The translations under genes were made by a program, and so were the position numbers. A stretch of 64,000 nt of DNA from Tetrapyrgos nigripes. Taxonomy: Eukaryota; Basidiomycota; Agaricomycetes; Agaricales; Campanellaceae. Numbering within the stretch: position 1 is the stretch's first letter; every line of letters starts with the position of its first letter. Location: contig JAACJM010000018.1 in NCBI GenBank assembly GCA_013368315.1, positions 744,001 through 808,000 of the forward strand, written 5' to 3'. Below, in pieces: positions 56,732-64,000 of this stretch. The notes under the pieces are model-generated. The model saw nothing but the letters and a program-made list of their open reading frames with translations. It did no database searches and was not told the origin of the DNA.

Positions 56732-59700
56732 ATGGTACGGTCTCAGAAGCAGTGGTGTGAGCACTGTCAGCAGTATATCAGCAGGAAGTGTGCCAATGAA
56801 CACCGTGCTTTCTTATTCAATCCCTTTTCAGCCACCTCTATCCCAAACAAACCTAGCAGTGTCCCTGAGGCTCCTGGCGACTATGGAATGGCATATCCAT
56901 CTTGGGATGATCCTGGGGACTATGATGAAGCTTTTATGGCAATTGACGACAATTTGCCTTGCCATGGAGCCCATGCTGGACTGCAAAACATTCAAGCATG
57001 GGTTGAAGAGGTTGATGAAGAGGAGGATTTAATGGATGCTGATGACTGGACCTCTAGAGAGTTGGATGATGAAGATGGAACTGAGGACGAGGATGATGAA
57101 GACAACTTTGATTGGGAGGCTTTTGTGTGGAGATACCGTGTCATACATGGTAACCTGTCTGCTGAACAGCAGTTTGGGGCTGCTTATGAGCAGGAAGCTG
57201 CAGGAGGTGTGTCTACATTATTGTTACATTGGTCAAAGATATCTAATACCCTTCAATAGCAATACTGGCAGAATATGACCTGGCCATATGTCGAGCTTTC
57301 GCATACAAGCTAACGACACATACAATGGACCGTGCCTTTGCAAAAACTCCCTATGCATTCCATTGGCATCCCTCCCAACTTCCTTTACCCAAACTCGACA
57401 GCATTCGGTCACGAGTCTCTGCACTTTCTGGTGTAGAGCCTCGTCTTTTTGACTGCTGCCCAAACTCATGCTGTGCTTACACCGGACGTCATGCTGAGCT
57501 CAATGCTTGCGATTTCAGGCCAATGGCAAACCCCAGAAGCAGTTCACATACATTCCTATCACTCCCTGACTCCAGGCTTTCATTTGAAGCGAAGACATGG
57601 CAAAGAAGATGCAATATCGAGCTAAGGAGCACAAGCATGAGGCCGGCCATTACGATGACATCTTTGACAGTACTGCCTACCGGAAACTCTGTCATCGTCA
57701 CGTCCATGTTGATCATCAACCACTTTTACACAATTACTTTGAAGACGACTGTGATACTGCCCTTGGTCTATCAACTGACAGCTTTGCACCTCACAAACAA
57801 TGGAAAAAGTCAGCGTGGCCTCTCATCCTATTCAACTATAATCTTCACCCAGACATCCATTTCCTCCTCAAAAACATACTGTCACTTGGTGTCATTCCTG
57901 GCCCTAAAAAGCCTCACAACATTGAGTCTTTCCTATGGCCACTTCTTGAAGAGTTCTCCCTTCTTTCACATGGAGTGCGTGCCTACGACGTTCTCAATAA
58001 TGTCATATTCTCATTACAGGCATACCTCATTGCAGTCTTTGGCAATATTCTGGCAGTATCAATGCTGATGCATATGAAGGGGCACAATGCTAAATCTCTG
58101 TGCCGCATGTGCTCTATCCTTGGAGTCGTGGGCCCCAATGATCCCAGAACCAGCTATGTACCTCTTAACCGGGAATGGATTGATGGGAGTGACGAGATTG
58201 GAGTATACGACCCCTACAACCTTCCTATGTGTAACTCCTATGTGTACCCATACCGAGCTTCTCACCCAGCTACAACCAACGTGCAGGCAGAACGACTTGC
58301 TTGTCGTTATGGCATCAAGGAAGTCCCAGCTTTATCCTTTCTTGACTCCCTCATCTTCCCTATCTCCTTCCCATATGACTTCATGCATCTCATTTGGGAA
58401 AATCTTGTCAAAAACCTCATTCTTCATTGGACAGGCCAGTTCAAAGGCCTTGACAATGGGTCCGAAAACTATAGCATAGAGAAAGCTGTGTGGGAAGCCA
58501 TTGGAGCGGAAATGGCTGCTTCTGGTACCACTATTCCTTCTGCGTTTGGTGCACAGGTACCTGACATTGCAAATGACAAGTCGACTATCTCCGCAGAAAT
58601 GTGGTCTTTCTGGACAATCTACCTTGGACCTGTTCTTTTGCAGAAACGTCTAGGCAAGAAGTATTACAACCATTTCATACTTCTGGTCAAACTCCTAAAC
58701 AAATGTCTTCAATTTGAGATCACAACAAACAAAGTCCAGGAGATTTGAGATGGCTTTGTAGAATGGGTGCAAACATATGAGAAGTGAGTCAAGTTGTACT
58801 CTTTTCACATTACATTGGGCTGAAGTTGACAACCGTACAGATATTATTATCAGTATGCACCAGAGTGCATCTCGACTTGTCCTCTCACGGTCCATGCTCT
58901 TCTCCACATTGCGGATAGTATTGAGGCTATGGGCCCAGTATGGTGTTATTGGGCTTTTCTAATGGAGTGTTATCATGGTTCTCTTCAGCCAGCCATCCGC
59001 AGCCAATGTTATCCATGTCGTTCACTGGACCGTTATGTACTCGAGACAGTGCAATTAATGCAGATCAAGCTTCGTTACAATGTCGCTGAGGAGCTGAAGC
59101 TGGGGCCCTCAAAGGTCAATCTACCGCAAGGTGCTGCAAAACTCAGCTCCTGTAAGCTCGCTATTTCTGATTCTTCGATTTTTCAAAGATTTATTGACAA
59201 GATTTCACGTGCACATAGATTCTGATTTTATACTTTGTCCTCCCAAAGCTCCGTCACTTCAAACCCATCTATCTGCTGGCTTAACCACCAGTATTTGCGC
59301 GGCACTGGTCACACAATTCAACACCGAGCCTCATGTACCAGGTCAGAAGAAAAAGAAGATACCAATTGGAGTTGTCCGAGAACACTTCAGGTCAGCTCGG
59401 GTTGAAGTTTGGGGATGCTTTCACCAAGTGGACTCTGAAGAAGGTGAAACTATTCGTGCATCATGTGTAGGTGGTACAGCTCAGGAAGATTCACGAGACA
59501 CCACATTCATCCGTGTAAAAGTACTTTCATAATGTCGTTTAATTTTTCTCTAACGCTTATCTTTTTTTAGTATGAGGCATACATTGATATACATGCTAGG
59601 ATGGTGAATCGTAGAGAAAAGCTCATTCTACGGGAATTTTACAGTCAACTGGAGTGAATTGTTGTGGTTTGCTTCACTGAACCTTCAGCTTGTCAAGCGC

Positions 59701-59954
59701 TGAAGGTAACTCCGGACGATGAGATCTGCCTTGCAGCTATTCGTAGTTGCAAGTTGGACAAGAAGCAGCCTCTTACTGATGTTGGTATGGACATGCATTT
59801 TTATTCTGGATTTGGGGCACTGGATGTCATTGGTATTGAGAGCGTGCAGTGCCTTATGGGCAGAGTCCGGGACCATAATAAGACTGGGCAGTGGGTCTTG
59901 CTCGACCGTAGTGGGGCACTCAAACGGACTTTGTACATAGATTCAGATGATTAA
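56732..59954 (+). pseudogene. CACTA tnp2-type transposase
   Basis: The start MVRSQKQWCEHCQQYISRKC at 56732 has a CxxC motif. An acidic stretch follows and an intron at 57207-57259, then AILAEYDLAICRAF. The core reads LGLSTDSFAPHKQWKKSAWP, LILFNYNLHPDI, VIPGPKKPHNIESFLWPL, MLMHMKGHNAKSLCRMC, SFPYDFMHLIWENLVKNL and EMWSFWTIYLGPVLLQKRLG, the Transposase_21/tnp2 signature of cut-and-paste CACTA elements. Introns at 58784-58840, 59152-59248 and 59521-59570 lead to the C-terminal GALDVIGIESVQCLMGRV and LYIDSDD. Inactivating changes are in-frame TGA codons at 57567, 57585, 58746 and 59655 and a break near 57510. Apart from these the frame is well kept, so inactivation is not ancient. Confidence 0.85.
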
Positions 59955-60178
59955 TTGATGGTGTTTTCGTACAGACTGAAAATCATCCAATCGAAGGATC
60001 ATTCATTGGTTAGTCCTTTTCTCAAAGGATTGGATATATACTAGACTACTTTACAACCTACCTTAGCTTACTTCCTTGGTTAATTTTCAGCCTACCGAAT
60101 AGGTTGTCTTAAGTATAGGTTGATTTGGCTTATCATTCTACGATAGACTAAAATATAACCTATGCAAACCCCACAGTG

Positions 60179-60435
60179 GAGATAGAAGAAGGTAAAAGCG
60201 AGAGTCTGAGAAGTACTCGCAATTAGAATTTAACAACGAATAATCACCTTCCGACAGGAGGTCTTAACATAAGTGGATGCCGTCTTCAGTCAGTTGGAGA
60301 CTGGTGATAGTCGTGGATTTGAAGGAGATGAAATTACGAATGCTCGATGCTTGACAGAGTCAAAGAAGTCTATCAATGTAATGTAAAAGCTGCCAGATAA
60401 AGAGAACGAGAACATAACTAAAAGGCCCAAGTTGA
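60179..60435. other. CACTA right flank, no gene seen
   Basis: The first three bases are the GAG target duplication; no coding frame. Confidence 0.4.
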
Positions 60436-61225
60436 CTAGAACCTTCCTACATGATACCAGACGAAAACGAGAGGAAGCAGCAGAATGCCCATATTCACAT
60501 CATATATTCTTCCTGAGCATAGATTGAACAAATCACCATCATCACCGTGATGGGCTGGATCTGAGAGAAAGTGAGGGTCAAAGCATTCCTTGACATTGAA
60601 GAGTAATAGAGGGAGAGGTTTGTAATTGGAAACATAGAATGCAATTATGAAGATCACGTAGGGAATGTCCAGTAGTTGCTTGAAAAGAGAAGTTGTGGAT
60701 AATAGATTTGTGGTTAAATATAAAGTCTGAATCTGTAGAGATATAGGGAGAAAATATAACAAGGAGACGGACATTTCCTAGCCAGTCAATATCATTCGCA
60801 ACCTTTCTGAGTCTCCTTGCACCAAGCTGAGATGTATTTTGGATTAAGGAATCCAGGAGCTTGTAGCTGCAGGCAGAAAAGGATTTGAAGTAAAGGACCG
60901 TTGCGTAAGAAAGGAAGGAAGAAATGAGAAGCAAGCAGCACACTGGCAAATTAACCAATGAACCAGGTATCGCCAACCCCATGAAAAGGTCATCAGAAGG
61001 GTCTCTGGCTTTTAAAGTCGACCTATATAAACTAGTTCAGTCCTGACCACTTTGACGACGGGGTATGAAGAAAATAGTAGAGGATGTGAGGGACAAGGAC
61101 ACATAGTAAGTACTCACCAAAAGGCACATATATGGGGCACTAATCCTGCACATAACACCCTCCCCAATTCCCTTGTACCATTTTCCAATCTCTCCACTCT
61201 CTAACCTGTTAGCTGCCAATTCCAA
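60436..61225 (-). CDS. Possible multi-pass membrane protein, unrecognised
   Basis: A first exon starting MELAANRLESGEIGKWYKGI (61225 downward) ends at a GTGAGT donor (about 61113). A second frame gives MGLAIPGSLVNLPVCCLLLI and RRLRKVANDIDWLGN. A third gives IPYVIFIIAFYVSNYKPLPL, DPAHHGDDGDLFNLCSGRIY and MGILLLPLVFVWYHVGRF. At least three hydrophobic segments are long enough to span a membrane. The splice phases do not join perfectly and the middle donor is non-standard, so it may be a pseudogene. No family is recognised. Confidence 0.35.
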
Positions 61226-61379
61226 GCCAGTACAATCGCATCCACAGCCTATACGGCTCCGAATGCAATGAAGACCATGTAAGACGGGAATAAGCTCTGC
61301 TCTTGCTGGCAGAGGAGCCGCTATTCTGTAGAGTACCAGTGTATTGAGTCGATAGTTGTTACAGGTCCCTCGTCGTCAT

Positions 61380-62260
61380 TGTCGTGGTGCAAATCCAGAC
61401 CCAGAGTGCCCAGCCATGCAACACATCTTTCCTCCCTTCTACTAATGGCAACAACAACAATGACTTTCTCCCAAGCAGCCTCATAGAGTCCTAGTCCTGT
61501 TCATATTTGCAGCCTTCTGGTTGTCATTGTGGTCAGGAAGAGTGATGATGTGTATGCTCCAGTTTTCAGTCCGAATCTAGACCTCCACCTTCACAGCTGC
61601 ATCAAACCTTTCTTCTCTTCCAACCGACAACAGTTCCCTTCAGCCATGGAACATCCTTCTCCTTCTCTTCCTGTAGTGTCAATTTTGATGCACCATTATA
61701 GTCAGTAGTTCAAGCTCAAACTGTGACAGGAAGTGGAGTGATAACAACAAGTACTCTCAAGAACCTGCACTACATCCACCACTGCATCAACAAATACTGC
61801 CAACACCCCCAACGTCAACCCACTTTCTGCCTACAGCCAGCTGTCCATCAGTAACAACATCAGCCCCAATTCCAATGCATGCTTGGGGAAACCAGCAGCA
61901 AATAGTTTTACGTTTAGGAGAACGAGTCAATGGGTATGCGAGGATTCTGAATATGAGGTAGGTTTTCTGCTGCTTTGTTCTCTTGTTAACTCTCCATTAC
62001 AACCCTACGTCTTTCTTATCTTTTCACCCCTTCCCACTGGCTCCATACTCCTTGACTTTCCTCATCCTGCTCATCGTATTTCCCACCTATCCTCGTCCTT
62101 ATTGCTTTAAAGGAATACTAATGGTAATGCCATCGTTACAGTTCTCCTACTGCCCCTTGTCCTTACGTGTATCTGGTTAGATTGGATGCTGGAAAGTTTT
62201 CTACTTGATGGGAATGAGTTTGTCATGTTTAAAAGCATCGAGAAGGACGTTTGGGGTGAG
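61380..62260 (+). pseudogene. Family X copy 5
   Basis: 61790-61880 (CTGCATCAACAAATACTGCC, CCCAACGTCAACC, TTTCTGCCTACAGCC) matches copy 4 exon A. 61905-61957 resembles the end of exon A with a GTAGG donor at 61958. 62160-62250 (TTGGATGCTGGAAAG, GATGGGAATGAGTTTGTCAT) matches exon B. No intact frame. Confidence 0.45.
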
Positions 62261-63008
62261 TTTACTTCTACTTTTCTTTTTACGTTTCTATTTCGTCATC
62301 TGGACTCCTTTTCCGCACCCGCTACGCTCACCTAGACCTTGTCCTTACCCTCTCTTCCATTCTATCCTACCCTGCTACTCTCTTCTTTCATCCTCAAGCT
62401 CCCTTTAGCCATATATCTAACCCCCTCATGGTATAGAGAAAACCCCGACTCCCACTCTTCAATTCCATCCTCTGGGTCTCTCATGATGTACCAAACCAGA
62501 TCAACATCTCTGCTTCCAACCAACCAACCAACCAACCAACCAAGCAAAAAGGAAATCAATATTGCATTGAATGGGGAGGATTGCAAAGGAATACGTATCG
62601 CAGAAGGGGGGAAGGCCAAGCTGCTAAGGGAAGGGTAATGGAGAAAGTAGCAGATGGGTGAGGGGGGTTAGAGGCCAAAACGTTAGAAGTGAGTTGTCTC
62701 TCTACAAGTCTCGGCCCTCAGGGTGTTGTTTTTTTGGTAGGGGGGGAGGGGTGGATTTGGTTTGTTTAAAGTCTCTTGTTCTTTGTTCTGTTTTTGCTTT
62801 TAATCTGCTTCCCCAGGTTGCCTCCTTTTTTCGATTTCTTTCTGTCACTTAGCACATTCCTGTTGAAAGCCTTTCCCCCCTTTTTTTTGGTTTCTCGATT
62901 TCTTCTATCTACTTCTATGCCTATCTTTCTGCTAATACCCACTGTCTCCTGGCCATTCACCTTCTCCATTCTCCCATCTTCCACTTCCTCATATCCAATC
63001 CTATGCTG
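62261..63008. other. Pyrimidine-rich sequence, no gene seen
   Basis: C/T-rich tracts and a (CCAA)n run at 62519-62543. Parts of 62790-62960 resemble the 5' part of family A. Confidence 0.4.
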
Positions 63009-63809
63009 TGATAAAAGGGAAAAAAATCAACCAACTCGACTTCAGTGAGATTGACACTGACTTCAAGATTTTTTGTCTTCAGAACTGAATTCATAGTCAT
63101 CTCTAACCACCCCCTACCTCAAGCTACCTCATCAACTCAAACCCACACCTATTTTGCTCTTCCAAGCCCACACCATATCACACTTTCTTGTCAACTAGAC
63201 ACCTCATTCAAGTGAGTGAGTTTGATTTGTCATCCTCCAGCTTTGACTTCAGACTTCCCCCCCACCAACTTCGACTTCAGACTCCCCCCCCCTCCAATTT
63301 CGACTTCAGACTTCCCCCCTGACTTTGACTTCAGACTTTCCTCCGACTTCAGACTTCAGATTTTGATGGTTTGACATTTGATGCCTCTTCTTTCACTGTT
63401 ACTTTCCTTTATTTTTTATCCTTTTAATCATCAATTAATTTTCTTTTCCGAAATACCTGCTCTATCCTTTCTGGACAGTGACTCTCCTTTACGCTATCAC
63501 TCTCTTACTTTCCTTTTTGTTTTTTCAACTGGTTTTCATAGCTCTAGTTTCATAACTGAAGTTGGAGTCAAAGTTGGAGAATGAAGTCAGAGTCAAAGTT
63601 GAAGTCAGAGAATGACAAATCAAACTCTAACTCACTTGAATGAGGTGTCTGGTTGGCTTGGAAGGGATAAATAGGTGTGAGTTCTAGTCAGTGAGGTAGG
63701 GGGGTGGTTAGAGATGATTATGAATTCGGGAGAAAATAATAGGTGGTGAGTTTGAGAGAGACAAACAAACCTTGAAGTCAGGTCAGTTGATTTTTTCCCC
63801 CTTTTATCA
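63009..63809. mobile_element. 801-bp foldback (long inverted repeat) element
   Basis: The left arm (63009-63240) and right arm (63575-63809, inverted) match through TGATAAAAGGG, ATTCATAGTCATCTCTAACC / ATTCATAATCATCTCTAACC, CCTCATTCAAGTGAGT and TTTGATTTGTCAT. The centre has five or six copies of GACTTCAGACTTCCCCC-like units. CTG on each side (63006-63008, 63810-63812) may be a 3-bp target duplication. No coding sequence. Confidence 0.7.
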
Positions 63810-64000
63810 CTGCCTCCCTTTGTCCTTCAATACTTGTACCCACACTCAAAATCCTCATCAAGTGTAGGGAAGAACAGAAAATGCAGAAATGCTGAGAGAA
63901 AGATACAAAAAGCCTAATCACCACCTAATGCCTCAAATCCTGCAAACAATACCCTCAACACACACTCAAATAGTAAACCTCATGCTCTTGTCCCCATCCC
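63810..64000 (+). repeat. Repeat shared with 53730-53880
   Basis: GTGTAGGGAAGAA, GCAGAAATGCTGAGAGAAAG, CTCAACACACACTCAAA and CATGCTCTTGTCCCC follow the order of 53735-53875. It is cut by the window end. Confidence 0.6.

Larger units (their letters stand above)
54818..60178 (+). mobile_element. CACTA (EnSpm) DNA transposon, full length but decayed
   Basis: Ends read CTCTGTGCCGGTAGCATAAC (left) and, inverted, CACTGTGGGGTTTGCATAGG (right), giving a degraded terminal inverted repeat with 3-bp GAG duplications outside, as expected for CACTA elements. The subterminal regions (54830-55100, 59990-60170) are rich in TAGGCTA, AGCATAG and TAGGTT words, the usual transposase-binding repeats. Inside are a minus-strand accessory gene and a plus-strand tnp2-type transposase, transcribed divergently. 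The total is 5361 bp. Confidence 0.75.

Overview
The window looks like repeat-rich nuclear DNA of a mushroom-forming fungus (Basidiomycota, probably Agaricomycetes). The reasons are introns of about 50-70 bp with GT(A/G)AGT donors and CTAAC-like branch sites, an NACHT-WD40 (NWD) NLR-like gene, and transposon families typical of that group: KDZ, CACTA with a tnp2-type transposase, hAT, Ty1/Copia and Ty3/Gypsy. No bacterial, phage or CRISPR feature is seen. All family assignments come from reading the translations and from memory of the families; no search was run.

Layout. 0-5 kb: an unrecognised 3' gene end, a 171-bp tandem array, a truncated hAT transposase, a DUF6532-like fragment and an HET-like fragment. 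6-15 kb: repeats, and a nest in which a deleted Copia element (9928-13234, 5-bp target duplication GGAAG) sits inside a non-coding LTR element (9305-14156, target duplication GGCTT). 15-23 kb: two broken Gypsy elements, the second fused in frame to the 3' part of a KDZ transposase. 24-29.4 kb: a run of decayed plus-strand genes: a Tet-like 2OG-Fe(II) oxygenase, a basic coiled-coil fragment, part of a GOLPH3/Vps74 gene and the 3' part of a CCT2 (TCP-1 beta) gene. The last two keep their introns. 30-33 kb: motif-rich repeats.

33.6-37.9 kb (minus): the one gene that appears intact, a six-exon NACHT-WD40 gene. My spliced model is 3945 nt including the stop (1314 residues) and carries 14 WD repeats. 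39-43 kb: a P450 3' fragment and a multi-exon gene of a family I associate with MULE-like transposases, with few but clear lesions. 45-54 kb: repeated fragments of an unrecognised multi-exon gene family (called family X here; six copies in the window) with associated C/T-rich repeats (family A), a 1144-bp inverted-repeat element inserted at a family-X splice acceptor, and an F-box/LRR-like pseudogene. 54.8-60.2 kb: a full-length CACTA element (5361 bp, 3-bp target duplication GAG) with a minus-strand accessory gene and a plus-strand tnp2 transposase. 60-64 kb: a possible membrane protein, another family-X copy and an 801-bp foldback element.

The theme joining the region is decay by cytosine deamination. 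All eight differences between the Copia LTRs are transitions at CpG sites. Every in-frame premature stop I could place within the recognisable transposon genes and the coiled-coil fragment listed below is TGA in a position compatible with an ancestral CGA. This points to CpG methylation of these repeats, and a Tet-like oxygenase relic lies next to the KDZ relic. The intact NWD gene stands out against this background.
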